64,000 nt of DNA from Hominenteromicrobium sp900549945 (GCA_902472305.1 CABRNK010000015.1:5833-69832); one strand, 5' to 3'; shown: positions 8,060 to 16,530, counted from the stretch's first letter. Numbers and translations are program-made. The notes: generated by a model not told the origin, from the letters alone.

Positions 8060-8807
8060 ATTTAAGGTTTTGATCGTCGAGGACGACGTGAACATCAGCA
8101 GCGTTTTGGAAACGCTGCTGCAAACGGACGGCTATCAGGCGCTGACGGCGCGGACCTGCACCGCGGGATTCGCGCTTTTCCGCTCGCATACGCTCGACCT
8201 CATCATTCTGGATCTGGGCCTGCCCGACCGCGACGGCATGGAGCTGATCGGCGTGATCCGGGAAAAGAGCGCCGTGCCGATCATCGTGCTTTCGGCGCGG
8301 ACGACGGAGCGCGACAAGGTGATGGCGCTGGACCGCGGCGCAAACGACTACATCGCAAAGCCGTTCGGCAGCGGCGAGCTTCTGGCGCGCGTCCGTGCGG
8401 TGCTGCGCAGCAGCCGGCACAGCATGACCGGCATGCTGCCCGGCAGGCGGTTTACAGCGGGCGGCCTCGTCATAGATTACGACCGCCGGCAGGTCTTTGT
8501 GGACGGCGAGGAGATCCGGCTGACGCAGACGGAGTACAACATCGTCGTTCTGCTCTCCGAGCATGCCGGCCGCGTGATGACGTATGCGGCGATCGTTCGC
8601 GCGGTTTGGGGCGGCGCCGATTCCGGCAGCACCAAGCGCCTGCAGGTTAATATGGCGAATATCCGCAAGAAATTCGGGAGCCGGCCGGGCGATAACCCGT
8701 ATATTCAGAACGAGCTCGGCGTCGGGTACCGCATGCTCGAGGAGGATGCGGTAAAAAGCCCCGGTGATATACCGGAGGCATGCGTGTGGACGGACGCTTT
8801 AAAATAA
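8046..8807 (+). CDS. KdpE-like OmpR-family response regulator
   Basis: 253 residues. The receiver domain has the acidic pair in LIVEDDVN, the phosphoacceptor Asp56 (LIILDLGLPDRDG), Ser in VLSART and Lys105 in DYIAKPFG. A winged-helix DNA-binding domain (residues about 150-235) ends with TKRLQVNMANIRKKFG and the GVGYRM wing usual in OmpR/KdpE proteins. Start ATG 8046 follows GGAGGAGGA and overlaps the kinase gene. Its partner is the upstream kinase; likely targets are the Ktr genes that begin 12 nt downstream, but no operator could be identified. Confidence 0.9.
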   Translation: MSNNKFKVLIVEDDVNISSVLETLLQTDGYQALTARTCTAGFALFRSHTLDLIILDLGLPDRDGMELIGVIREKSAVPIIVLSARTTERDKVMALDRGANDYIAKPFGSGELLARVRAVLRSSRHSMTGMLPGRRFTAGGLVIDYDRRQVFVDGEEIRLTQTEYNIVVLLSEHAGRVMTYAAIVRAVWGGADSGSTKRLQVNMANIRKKFGSRPGDNPYIQNELGVGYRMLEEDAVKSPGDIPEACVWTDALK

Positions 8808-8819
8808 TGAGGTGAACCC

Positions 8820-10118
8820 ATGATTAAACTGATCAAAAAACAGTCGCCGGCGCGCATCATTGCGCTGGGCTTTGCGGCGGTGATTCTGCTCGGCTCCGTC
8901 TTGCTGATGCTGCCGTGCAGCGTGCAGGACGGCGTTACGGTGCGGTACATCGACGCGCTTTACACATCGACCAGCGCGGTCTGTGTGACCGGCCTGATCG
9001 CCATCGACGCCGGCGATACGTTTACGCCGCTCGGGCAGTTCTTTCTGGCCGCGCTCATTCAGGTCGGCGGCCTCGGCGTGACGGCGGTCGGCGCCGGCGT
9101 CATCGTGGCGATGGGCAAAAAGGTGAACATGAAGGGGCGGCATATCATCCGCGAGGCCATGAACCTCGATTCCGGCAAGGGTACGGTTCGCTTTGTCAAG
9201 AACGTCTTTCTGACGACCGTGGCTTTTGAGCTTGCCGGCGCGGCGCTGAGCTTCATCGTTTTTGTACAGGATTATCCGCCGCTGAAGGCGGCTGGCATCA
9301 GCCTGTTCCATTCGGTGGCCGCGTTCAACAACTCCGGTTTTGACATCCTCGGCAATATGCAGAGCCTGATCCCCTATCAAAAGGATGTGCTGCTGAACCT
9401 CGTGACCTGCGGGCTGATCTTTTTCGGCGGCATCGGCTTCCTCGTGATCCGCGAGATCGTGACGAAGCGGTTTCACTGGCGCAGGTTTTCCATGCACACG
9501 AAGGTCGTGCTGACGGTCAGCGCCGCGCTGATTGTGGTCGGCACGCTTTTGATCCGGCTGACGGAGGACGTCACGTGGCTTGGCGCGTTTTTCTACAGCG
9601 TTTCTGCGAGAACCGCGGGCTTTTCCACGTATTCGCTCGGGCAGTTCTCCAATGCCGGGCTTTTCGTCATCGCGGTTCTGATGTTTATCGGCGCCTCGTC
9701 CGGATCGACGGGCGGCGGCATCAAGACGAGCACGTTCTTCGTGCTCTTGCAGGGTATCAAATCAGCGGCGACGAATAAATCGGAAAAGGCGTTCCGCTAT
9801 GCGGTGCCGGCAGAATCGTTCCGCAAGGCGGCGGTCATCACGCTGATGGCGCTGGGCGTCGTCGTCACCGGTACGTATCTGATGGTCATCATGGAACCAG
9901 ATGTCTCTCTGATGGACGCGCTGTTTGAAATCACGAGCGCGTTCGGCACCGTCGGCCTCTCGACCGGCATCACGCCGGGGCTGAGCGACGGCAGCAAGCT
10001 GCTCTCTATTCTCACCATGTACATCGGGCGGCTCGGCCCGCTGACGATCGCCACGCTCTGGTACTTTACGAAGGGCGAGCGGACCAGCTACCCCGACGGC
10101 AATATTTCAATCGGTTGA
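8820..10118 (+). CDS. ktrB: TrkH/KtrB-type potassium channel subunit
   Basis: 432 residues, the usual length for KtrB. Four repeated membrane-pore-membrane units are visible, with selectivity-filter-like segments around TSTSAVCVTGLIA, AAFNNSGFDIL, SARTAGFSTY and TSAFGTVGLSTG. The protein forms the membrane K+ (with Na+) translocating subunit and needs the cytosolic RCK ring encoded next door. GAGGTG precedes ATG 8820. It follows the KdpDE-like pair by 12 nt and precedes ktrA by 17 nt, so the four genes read as one operon. The symbol follows the family; TrkH is the alternative name. Confidence 0.88.
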   Translation: MIKLIKKQSPARIIALGFAAVILLGSVLLMLPCSVQDGVTVRYIDALYTSTSAVCVTGLIAIDAGDTFTPLGQFFLAALIQVGGLGVTAVGAGVIVAMGKKVNMKGRHIIREAMNLDSGKGTVRFVKNVFLTTVAFELAGAALSFIVFVQDYPPLKAAGISLFHSVAAFNNSGFDILGNMQSLIPYQKDVLLNLVTCGLIFFGGIGFLVIREIVTKRFHWRRFSMHTKVVLTVSAALIVVGTLLIRLTEDVTWLGAFFYSVSARTAGFSTYSLGQFSNAGLFVIAVLMFIGASSGSTGGGIKTSTFFVLLQGIKSAATNKSEKAFRYAVPAESFRKAAVITLMALGVVVTGTYLMVIMEPDVSLMDALFEITSAFGTVGLSTGITPGLSDGSKLLSILTMYIGRLGPLTIATLWYFTKGERTSYPDGNISIG

Positions 10119-10135
10119 TGCAGGAGGAAATGAAA

Positions 10136-10816
10136 ATGTTCAATAAACCGAAGAAGGAAAAGGAAACATACGGTATTGTCGGCCTCGGCCGTTTCGGGTA
10201 TGCGCTCGCGATGGAGCTCGCGGAGGCAGACGCCGACCTGCTCGTTCTGGATAAGGATGAGGAAAAGGTGCGGGAGATCCGCGAGTACACGGAAAATGCG
10301 TACGTCGTCAAGAGCCTCGACAAAAAATCGCTGGCGGAGACCGGCATCCAGAACTGCGATGTGGTGGTCGTCTGCATCGGCGAGCAGATGGATACCTCGA
10401 TCCTCACGACGCTGCACCTCGTGAGCCTCGGCATCCCCACGGTGATCGCGAAGGCGAAGAGCGTGGAGCACGGCGAGATCCTCGAAAAGCTCGGCGCGGA
10501 GGTCGTTTATCCGGAGCGGGACATGGCGGTGCGCCTCGCGCACCGGCTCGAAACGTCAAAAATGCTGGATTTCGTCCACCTGAGCGAGCAGGTCAATATC
10601 TCGAAGATCATGATTCCGGAAAAAATGCTCGGCAAGACCGTTCTGGCCGTGGATTTCCGCGGGCGGTTCGGGCTCAACATCATCGCGATCGAGAACAGCG
10701 GCGCAGTGCTGGATACGATCAACCCCGATTACGTGTTCCGCAGAGGGGATATCCTGTTCGTTTCCGGCAGCAACGCGGGCCTCAATCGCCTGCTGGAGTG
10801 GACGGAGAAAAGCTGA
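10136..10816 (+). CDS. ktrA: TrkA/KtrA-type RCK potassium-uptake regulator
   Basis: 226 residues. The N-terminal RCK domain is a Rossmann fold with GIVGLGRFGYALAMEL and acidic strand end LVLDKDEE, predicted to bind NAD(H)/ATP and gate KtrB. A C-terminal TrkA_C domain follows (residues about 145-222, MLGKTVLAVDFRGRFGLNIIAI through RRGDILFVSGS). Start ATG 10136 is chosen over 10118 and 10130 because CAGGAGG at 10121-10127 is correctly spaced only for it. Last gene of the unit, followed by a terminator. Confidence 0.9.
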   Translation: MFNKPKKEKETYGIVGLGRFGYALAMELAEADADLLVLDKDEEKVREIREYTENAYVVKSLDKKSLAETGIQNCDVVVVCIGEQMDTSILTTLHLVSLGIPTVIAKAKSVEHGEILEKLGAEVVYPERDMAVRLAHRLETSKMLDFVHLSEQVNISKIMIPEKMLGKTVLAVDFRGRFGLNIIAIENSGAVLDTINPDYVFRRGDILFVSGSNAGLNRLLEWTEKS

Positions 10817-10835
10817 GAGATCGGCTGAAAAAGGA

Positions 10836-10884
10836 AAAAGCATCCGAAGCCAGCGCAGAGCGCTGTGCCCGGATGCTTTTCTTT
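10836..10884. terminator. Bidirectional terminator between ktrA and the decarboxylase
   Basis: AAAAGCATCCG (10836-10846) pairs with CGGATGCTTTT (10870-10880), with an inner AGCGC/GCGCT hairpin. T runs follow on both strands and the flanking genes converge. Confidence 0.85.
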
Positions 10885-10902
10885 GTATATGCGCAGAAGC
10901 GG

Positions 10903-12384
10903 TTACGCCGGCTGCGCCGTGTGCGGGCGCAGGATGCGGTGTGCGGTACCGCCGCCGCTGCCTGTGCCGGCGATCACGCGGCTGCGGTTCAGGCGCTTGA
11001 TGGTGGCGGTGATGTCCTCCGCGGTCGTTTCGGGGTTCAGCGTGCAGATGCGCAGTACCTTCCTCCCGTGGATTTCCGTCGTAAAGATTTGTGCGAAGCC
11101 GCTCGCGGTGATTTCCCGCGCGATGTCGCGGTTGATCTGGTCGGCGATGGCCGGGGACGCGCCGTTTTCAGGCACGTAGCGGAAGTTGATGATGCCGAAC
11201 TGCGCGCGGGAGACGATTTCCCAATTCGGCAGGCGGCGGAGCGTTTCCTCCGCGAGCTCCGCCATCGCGCAGGCGTGGTCGATCGTGTCGCCGAGCGCGC
11301 GGCTGCCGAGCACCTGCAGCGTGCTCCACAGCTTCAGGCCGCGCGCCGGGCGGGTCAGCTCGGGCCCGAGGTCCCAGAATTCCACGCTGTCCGCGTCGGA
11401 TTCGGCGTCCTTCAGGTATTCCGGGTGCGCGGCAAAGCTGTTTACGAGGCAGGCCTGATCCCGCACGAGGACGACGCTGCACGCGTAGGTCTGCATCATC
11501 CACTTGTGCGCGTCCCAGCTCAGGCTGTCGGAAAGCTCAATGCCCGCGAGCTTTTCGCGCTGGCGCTCGGAGAGGAGCGCCGAGGCGCCGAATGCGCCGT
11601 CCACGTGCATCCACATGTCCCGCTCGCGGCAGAGCGCGGCGATTTCCGGCAGCGGGTCCACGCTGCCCGTGTTGGTCGTACCGGCCGAGGCGATGACGGC
11701 GAACGGCCGGCAGCCGGCGGAGATATCCGCCTCAATCTGCGCCCGCAGTGCGGCAAGATCCATGCGGAAGTCCGCGTCCGACGGGATCTTCCGGATTTGA
11801 TCGGCGCGAAAGCCGATGATGTGCAGCGCCTTGGCAAGCGAGGAATGCGTCTGGTCGGAGATGTACACCGCGGCGCCGGCGCGCTCCGTATCGGTCAGCT
11901 TGGCGTCGCGCGCGGCGGTCAGGGCAGTCAGGTTTGCAATGGAGCCGCCGGAGACGAACAGCCCGCCGGCAGTGGCCTCCGGGTAGCCTGCAAGGCCGCA
12001 CATCCAGCGGATCAGCCGCTTTTCTACGCAGGCCGCCGCCGGAGCATTCACCTTGCAGCTCGCGTGCGGGTTATAGGCGCTCGTCATGACGTCGCCCATC
12101 CAGGAAAACAGCGAGGCCGGGCCGGGGATGCACGCGAAGCTGCGCGGGTGCTGGGCGAGCGCCGTGCTCGCGTAAACGTCGCGGAGCAGCTCGCTGTAGA
12201 CGGTCTCCACAGGGCGGCCTTCTGCGGGGATCTCGCCGCCCGAGATGCGCTCGAGCGCGTCTGTATCCGCCGGGGTGCTGACCGGTCGGTCCTTCATATC
12301 GCCGTAAAGCGCGAGCGTACGGTCGATGAAATCCTTCATCAGATCACCGAGCTGCGCCTGCTTTGCCTTCATGCTGGAATTCAT
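10903..12384 (-). CDS. PLP-dependent group II (aromatic-type) amino acid decarboxylase
   Basis: 493 residues. The fold-type I PLP signature is intact: HPRSFACIPGP, GGLFVSGGSIANLTAL, ISDQTH (His180 stacks on PLP), SAGTTNTGSVDP, HVDGAFGA (Asp262) and DSLSWDAHKW (Schiff-base Lys294). The pattern fits the aromatic-L-amino-acid/tryptophan/tyrosine decarboxylase branch, but glutamate or 2,4-diaminobutyrate cannot be excluded. The start is ATG 12384 with GGAGG 7 nt upstream; an in-frame TTG at 12399 overlaps that site. It is divergent from a LysR regulator, the probable controller. No amine transporter is adjacent. Confidence 0.87.
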   Translation of the reverse strand: MNSSMKAKQAQLGDLMKDFIDRTLALYGDMKDRPVSTPADTDALERISGGEIPAEGRPVETVYSELLRDVYASTALAQHPRSFACIPGPASLFSWMGDVMTSAYNPHASCKVNAPAAACVEKRLIRWMCGLAGYPEATAGGLFVSGGSIANLTALTAARDAKLTDTERAGAAVYISDQTHSSLAKALHIIGFRADQIRKIPSDADFRMDLAALRAQIEADISAGCRPFAVIASAGTTNTGSVDPLPEIAALCRERDMWMHVDGAFGASALLSERQREKLAGIELSDSLSWDAHKWMMQTYACSVVLVRDQACLVNSFAAHPEYLKDAESDADSVEFWDLGPELTRPARGLKLWSTLQVLGSRALGDTIDHACAMAELAEETLRRLPNWEIVSRAQFGIINFRYVPENGASPAIADQINRDIAREITASGFAQIFTTEIHGRKVLRICTLNPETTAEDITATIKRLNRSRVIAGTGSGGGTAHRILRPHTAQPA

Positions 12385-12403
12385 TTGCGTTACCTCCAAT
12401 TGC

Positions 12404-12432
12404 TTGACGTTCTCTGCGCCCTATGGTATCAT
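12404..12432 (+). promoter_or_regulatory. Predicted promoter of the LysR gene
   Basis: TTGACG (12404-12409), 17-bp spacer, TATCAT (12427-12432). An inverted repeat ATAAAATC (12431-12438) / GATTTTAT (12459-12466) overlaps the -10 and lies between the divergent genes; it is a candidate LysR binding site. Confidence 0.5.
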
Positions 12433-12506
12433 AAAATCTGTCATTTGTAAAATTCATGGATTTTATAATATTGATTAAAATTTTTTATAATAGGGGCGTG
12501 AAGCAT

Positions 12507-13394
12507 ATGGAGATTCGGAATATCACGGCGTTTGTGCGCGTCGCGGAAACGCAGAGCTTTTCGCGGGCCGCAGAGCAGCTCGGCTATTCGCAGTCCGCGG
12601 TGACGATGCAGATCAAGCAGCTCGAGGATGCGCTAGGCGCGCAGCTTTTCGAGCGCATGGGCAGGCATGTGACGCTCACGCAGGCGGGGGAGCGGCTGCT
12701 GCCCCATGCGCTTGAGATTTTGAATGCTGTGCGGCGGGCAGAGAGCACGGTGCAGGAGCCGGAGGCGGTGACGGGGCGGCTGCGCATCGGCACCTCCGAG
12801 TCGCATCTGATCAGCGTCCTGCCGCCGGTTTTGATGGAATTCGGCGAGCTGTGCCCGCGCGTGGAGGTCAGCACGCATACGGCGCTGGTGGCCGACCTGT
12901 TCGACATGCTGCGCCGCAACGACGTCGATATCCTGTATTTTCTCGACAGCAAGGTGGATTTTCCGGAGTGGGTGAAGGTGTTCGAGCGGCCGGAGGCCAT
13001 CCATTTTGTCGCGTCGGCGTCTTCGCCGCTGGCGGGGCGGCGTCAAATCCCGCTCGAGCGGCTTTTGCAGGAGCCGCTGTACCTGACCGAAAAAGGGATC
13101 AGCTACCGGTACGCGATGGAGCAGGTGCTCGCGGCCAAGGGGATCGAGCTGCACCCGCTGCTGGAAACGGGCAACACAGACGTCATCACGCGCTTTCTCC
13201 TGCAAAACCGAGGCATTTCCTTTCTGCCCGCGTATGTGGTGCGCGAGGCGGTCGCGGCCGGGAAGCTCGCCGTGCTGGATGCGCAGTGCCCGGAGATCTG
13301 CATGTACAGCCAGCTTGTATACCACAGGAACAAGTGCGTCACGCCGCAGATGGAGCGCTTTGCGCAGCTTCTGGTGGAGCGCGTCGGCGGCTGA
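12507..13394 (+). CDS. LysR-family transcriptional regulator
   Basis: 295 residues, the standard LTTR length. The N-terminal winged HTH is clear: MEIRNITAFVRVAETQSFSR, AAEQLGYSQSAVTMQIKQLE and LGAQLFERMGRHVTLTQAGE. Residues about 90-290 form the effector-binding domain (GRLRIGTSES...). ATG 12507 is the likely start; an in-frame GTG lies three codons upstream and the binding site (AGGGGCGTG) is mediocre. It is divergent from the PLP decarboxylase over a 122-nt intergenic region, the typical arrangement for control of the neighbour. Effector unknown, possibly the decarboxylase substrate. Confidence 0.9.
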   Translation: MEIRNITAFVRVAETQSFSRAAEQLGYSQSAVTMQIKQLEDALGAQLFERMGRHVTLTQAGERLLPHALEILNAVRRAESTVQEPEAVTGRLRIGTSESHLISVLPPVLMEFGELCPRVEVSTHTALVADLFDMLRRNDVDILYFLDSKVDFPEWVKVFERPEAIHFVASASSPLAGRRQIPLERLLQEPLYLTEKGISYRYAMEQVLAAKGIELHPLLETGNTDVITRFLLQNRGISFLPAYVVREAVAAGKLAVLDAQCPEICMYSQLVYHRNKCVTPQMERFAQLLVERVGG

Positions 13395-13399
13395 CGCGG

Positions 13400-14182
13400 C
13401 TATTCGTGCAGGGGGACCTGAATCTGATACGTCCATTGCAGGATGCCGGAGACGACGATGCGCTGCACGGTAAAGGCTGGCTCCGTGCGGGTGCGCGCGC
13501 GGGCGAAGCGCACCGCCTCCTCGAGCTTCTGTGCCCGGTTTTCCTCCGTGCAGTCGGCGCACAGGTAGTCACCCGCCGGAAGCGTTTTCAGTCCGTTCGT
13601 CTCGCCGTGACGGATGCAGACCGCGAACAGGCGGGAGCGCCCGCCTGCCGTGTAGATGCCCGCCATATCCTCGAAGGCGAAGCGCTCCCGCTCTGCGGGC
13701 GCGATGCGGTCGTAAAAGTGACTGAGGTAATTCCAGAGAACGTCGAGCGACGGCGCTTCCAGCATATCCGAAAGCAAAATGGTGCGCGCGGGAAAGGCCT
13801 GCGTGTAGCACGAGGGCCTGCTCTGCACGGCGCGCAGGTTCTTTTCATAGCTTTCCCGGGCGAGCCGGATTTTCTCCTTGCTGTACTGCAGCTCGGCGAT
13901 TTTCCGGTCCGCCTTTTTTTCGGCCTCGGCGAGAAAATCGACGACGCGCCGCAGGTCGTCGTAGTCGAGCACATCCCGGATCTCCTGCAGCGAGAGGTCC
14001 ATCTGGTGCAGCGCGTGGATCGTGTTCAGGCGCACGATGTCCTCGCGGGAATAGCACCGGTATTTCCCGCTGCCCTCCCGGCGCTTTGCGTGCACGAGCC
14101 CGATGCGGTCGTAATGCCGCAGCGCCTCGCTCGTCATATTCACGATTTTGGCGGTTTCACCGATCGAAAAAAAATCTTTCAT
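13400..14182 (-). CDS. MerR-family regulator of the divergent ABC transporter
   Basis: 260 residues. The MerR DNA-binding domain is FSIGETAKIVNMTSEALRHY, DRIGLVHAKRREGSGKYRCY and SREDIVRLNTIHALHQMDLS, followed by a long dimerisation helix (about residues 75-115). The C-terminal 140 residues look like a ligand-binding domain of the BmrR/GyrI kind, with a CADC pair near residue 216. ATG 14182 is preferred over TTG 14191, which overlaps the GAGGAG site. The divergent promoter has the 19-bp spacer and palindrome that define MerR-activated promoters, so it very likely activates the ABC exporter, possibly in response to a lipophilic drug. Confidence 0.88.
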   Translation of the reverse strand: MKDFFSIGETAKIVNMTSEALRHYDRIGLVHAKRREGSGKYRCYSREDIVRLNTIHALHQMDLSLQEIRDVLDYDDLRRVVDFLAEAEKKADRKIAELQYSKEKIRLARESYEKNLRAVQSRPSCYTQAFPARTILLSDMLEAPSLDVLWNYLSHFYDRIAPAERERFAFEDMAGIYTAGGRSRLFAVCIRHGETNGLKTLPAGDYLCADCTEENRAQKLEEAVRFARARTRTEPAFTVQRIVVSGILQWTYQIQVPLHE

Positions 14183-14199
14183 AAAGTGCAAATCTCCTC

Positions 14200-14230
14200 T
14201 TGACCTTTGTGTAACACAAAGGTTTATAAT
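14200..14230 (+). promoter_or_regulatory. MerR-type promoter with 19-bp spacer and centred palindrome
   Basis: TTGACC (14200-14205) and TATAAT (14225-14230) are separated by 19 bp. A perfect palindrome, ACCTTTGTGT (14203-14212), A, ACACAAAGGT (14214-14223), fills the spacer. This is the architecture that MerR proteins twist to bring -35 and -10 into phase. Confidence 0.9.
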
Positions 14231-14293
14231 ACATTATAGCACAGGAAAACCGAAAAATCAACGGCGCGCTGCGGCGCGTTAGGAGGGATACAG

Positions 14294-15145
14294 ATGATCG
14301 AGCTGATCGGGGTAACGAAGCGCTACCGGCAGACGCCGGTGCTTCGCAGCATTTCCATGACGATCGACGCGCCGGGCATATACTGCCTGCTCGGGCGCAA
14401 CGGCGCGGGCAAGACGACGCTGCTCAAGTCGATCGCCGGGTATCAGAATATTTCCGAGGGGAAGATCCTCGTGGATGGCAGGGCCGTCAGCACGGCGGCC
14501 ATGGATACGGGCGTGAGCTACATCGAAAACTTTGCAAAGCATTTCAACCTGCCGGTGCGCAGGCTGCTGCGCATCGCCGGAGAGCTGAACCCGGAATTTG
14601 ATTTCGACTTCGCCTTTGAAATAATGGACCGCTTTGAGCTGGACGGAAAGAAAAAATTCAGCCACCTTTCGCTCGGCATGAAAACGATGGTTTCCACGAT
14701 CGTCTGCCTTTCAAGCAACAAGCGGGTGATTCTTCTGGATGAGCCGGTCCTCGGCTTCGACGCGATCATGCGCGTCGAATTTTACGACATGCTGGCGGAG
14801 AGCTTCCGGCGGCACCCGCGGGTCATCCTAGTCTCCACGCATATCATCGAGGAAATCGCGAAAACCATTCAAAAGCTCATTATTATCGACCGCGGCAGTA
14901 TCCGCTTTTTCGATACGCTTCAGGCGGTGGAGGAAAAGGCGTGGAGCGTCAGCGGCCTGAAACGGGACGTGGCCGCCGCGACGCAGGGCCTTCATGTGAT
15001 CGGCGAGGAAAACGTCGGCGGGCTTGTGACGCGCTGCATCTTCGACGCGCCGCCGCAGGCGGAAAGCTCCCTCGAGATCACCCCGCTCTCCCTGCAGGAT
15101 TTCTTCATTCAGATGGTGGGGCATAAAGGAGGGGTCCGAAAATGA
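14294..15145 (+). CDS. ABC transporter ATP-binding protein
   Basis: 283 residues. Walker A is GRNGAGKTT (about residues 35-43); the signature is LSLGM rather than LSGGQ, as in YtrB/YxlF-type exporters; Walker B is VILLDEP and the switch is STHI. An 80-residue C-terminal extension follows the nucleotide-binding domain. AGGAGG lies 8 nt before the ATG. The gene overlaps the permease start by 4 nt. Divergent MerR regulation suggests an efflux or stress-response exporter. Confidence 0.88.
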   Translation: MIELIGVTKRYRQTPVLRSISMTIDAPGIYCLLGRNGAGKTTLLKSIAGYQNISEGKILVDGRAVSTAAMDTGVSYIENFAKHFNLPVRRLLRIAGELNPEFDFDFAFEIMDRFELDGKKKFSHLSLGMKTMVSTIVCLSSNKRVILLDEPVLGFDAIMRVEFYDMLAESFRRHPRVILVSTHIIEEIAKTIQKLIIIDRGSIRFFDTLQAVEEKAWSVSGLKRDVAAATQGLHVIGEENVGGLVTRCIFDAPPQAESSLEITPLSLQDFFIQMVGHKGGVRK

Positions 15146-15784
15146 AAGCAGCTTTTACCGTTATGCGGCGGGAGCTTTCGAGCAACCGGATCAGCTTTAT
15201 CGTTACGGCGGCTGTCGTCCTCTGCGCGACGACCTCGGGCGATTCGGAAATTGCGCTGAGCAATGGAAATTACACGTGGCTTCTCGCCGTTTTTCTTCGT
15301 GTTTTACGACTGCGCGAAGCTGATGCACCTCGGCGCCGACAAGCGGGATTACTGCGCGGGGAGCCTGATGGCCTACGGCGCGCTGGCGCTGCTCGTCTCC
15401 GCGGTCAATTCCGTGTTCTGTTATGCGGTAGACCCGCTCAATAAAGCGCAGACGGTCGTCAACATGATGGGGCTGTGCGGCTGGACGGAAAACGGCGCTG
15501 CAGCGGCGTTTTTGCAGCAGGCGCTGTTTCTCTTTCTCGTCATGGTGTTTCTGCACGCGCTGCTATTGGCGCAGCCCTACTGGTACGGCTGGCTTGCGGA
15601 CGGCCTCCTCGCGGCGGTCATCTGCGTGTTCACGCCGATCGAGCCTTTGCGCCGCGTGCTCGCCGGGTTCTTCGGCATCATCATGTTCAATTCCTCGGCG
15701 CTGCTGCACATAGCGGTCTGCGCGGCGCTCAGCGCTGCGTTTGCCGCCGCCGGCATTGCCGTACTGAAAAGAAAAACGCTTTGA
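15142..15784 (+). pseudogene. ABC-transporter permease, frameshifted at a T5 run
   Basis: Translation from ATG 15142 gives MKAAFTVMRRELSSNRISFI and a first membrane segment up to NGNYTWLLAVF, then degenerates into an Arg-rich frame. The membrane-protein frame resumes at once in another phase as FFVFYDCAKLMHLGADKRDY and continues through four more hydrophobic segments to KRKTL* at 15784. Removing one T from the run at 15290-15294 joins them into a protein of about 213 residues with about six helices, a normal partner for the upstream ATPase. Either a real frameshift, a sequencing error or a slippage site. The ATG overlaps the ATPase stop. Confidence 0.75.
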
Positions 15785-15801
15785 TTTTTAAGGAGGCTGT
15801 T

Positions 15802-16464
15802 ATGAAAAAGATAAGTTGGCTCGCGCTGTGCGCGCTGCTCGGCGCCGCGGTGCTGACGGGCTGCGGCGCCGGCGAAAGGGAGCCGTTCGAGGAGAAAACG
15901 TACACGGCGCAGGCGGAGCAGGTGCGGGAGGTCCGCTTGGACGTGCGAGACAGAAGCATCGAGGTCTCTGCGTCGGAGGACGGGCAGATCCACATCGGCT
16001 GCGCGGAGAACAGCAAGGAATACTATGAAATCGGCGTTTCGGAGGACGGCGTGCTGGAGATGACGGCCGCGAGCGATAAGAGCTGGACGGATTACATCGG
16101 CGGTAAGGCTGCGGCCGGCAGCCGGAAGATCACGCTGCGGCTCCCGCAGGCGCAGCTCTCCGCGCTCGCGCTTTCCACAACGAATGAGAACGTCACTTTC
16201 TCCGATTTCTCAGCGGGGCGGATCACCGTCTCCGTGAACGGCGGCGATATTCAGTTCGACTGCCTCGATGTGGAGGAAAAGCTCGATTTGCAGGTGAAGA
16301 ACGGCGGCATCAGCGGCACGGCGGCGGGCAGCCAGAGCGACTACGCGGTGACCTGCGCCGTCAAGAAGGGCGAGAGCACGCTGCCCGCAGAGGCGGACGG
16401 CGGGCCGAAACAGCTCGCAGTATCAGCGAACAACGGGGACGTGAACATCCGCTTTGCCGGGTGA
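15802..16464 (+). CDS. Lipoprotein with DUF4097-like beta-strand repeat domain
   Basis: 220 residues. A lipoprotein signal ends in the lipobox LTGC (Cys at about residue 20). The rest is rich in alternating strands with the N-G-G-D-I and NENVTFSD patterns seen in DUF4097 (adhesin-like) domains, for example SVNGGDIQF and VKNGGISGT. ATG 15802 follows AGGAGG by 6 nt and the gene is 17 nt after the permease, so it probably belongs to the MerR-controlled unit. Likely attached to the outer face of the membrane; function unknown. Confidence 0.75.
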   Translation: MKKISWLALCALLGAAVLTGCGAGEREPFEEKTYTAQAEQVREVRLDVRDRSIEVSASEDGQIHIGCAENSKEYYEIGVSEDGVLEMTAASDKSWTDYIGGKAAAGSRKITLRLPQAQLSALALSTTNENVTFSDFSAGRITVSVNGGDIQFDCLDVEEKLDLQVKNGGISGTAAGSQSDYAVTCAVKKGESTLPAEADGGPKQLAVSANNGDVNIRFAG

Positions 16465-16501
16465 TGCCGGCATGCCCGGCATAAAGGAAGAGGAGACAGG
16501 C

Positions 16502-16530
16502 GGGAGGCCGGCAGACGCCGGTCTCCCTTT
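16502..16530 (+). terminator. Terminator-like hairpin after the lipoprotein
   Basis: GGGAGGCCGGC (16502-16512) pairs with GCCGGTCTCCC (16517-16527) with one wobble, then TTT. The T run is short, so strength is uncertain. Confidence 0.55.

Noticed and set aside
12851..14203. A 450-codon plus-strand open frame across lysR and merR
   Set aside because: It overlaps two well-supported genes in other frames and has no domain similarity.
15263..15784. A separate permease gene starting at ATG 15263
   Set aside because: No ribosome binding site, and the start lies inside the first part of the same protein; a frameshift explains the data better.
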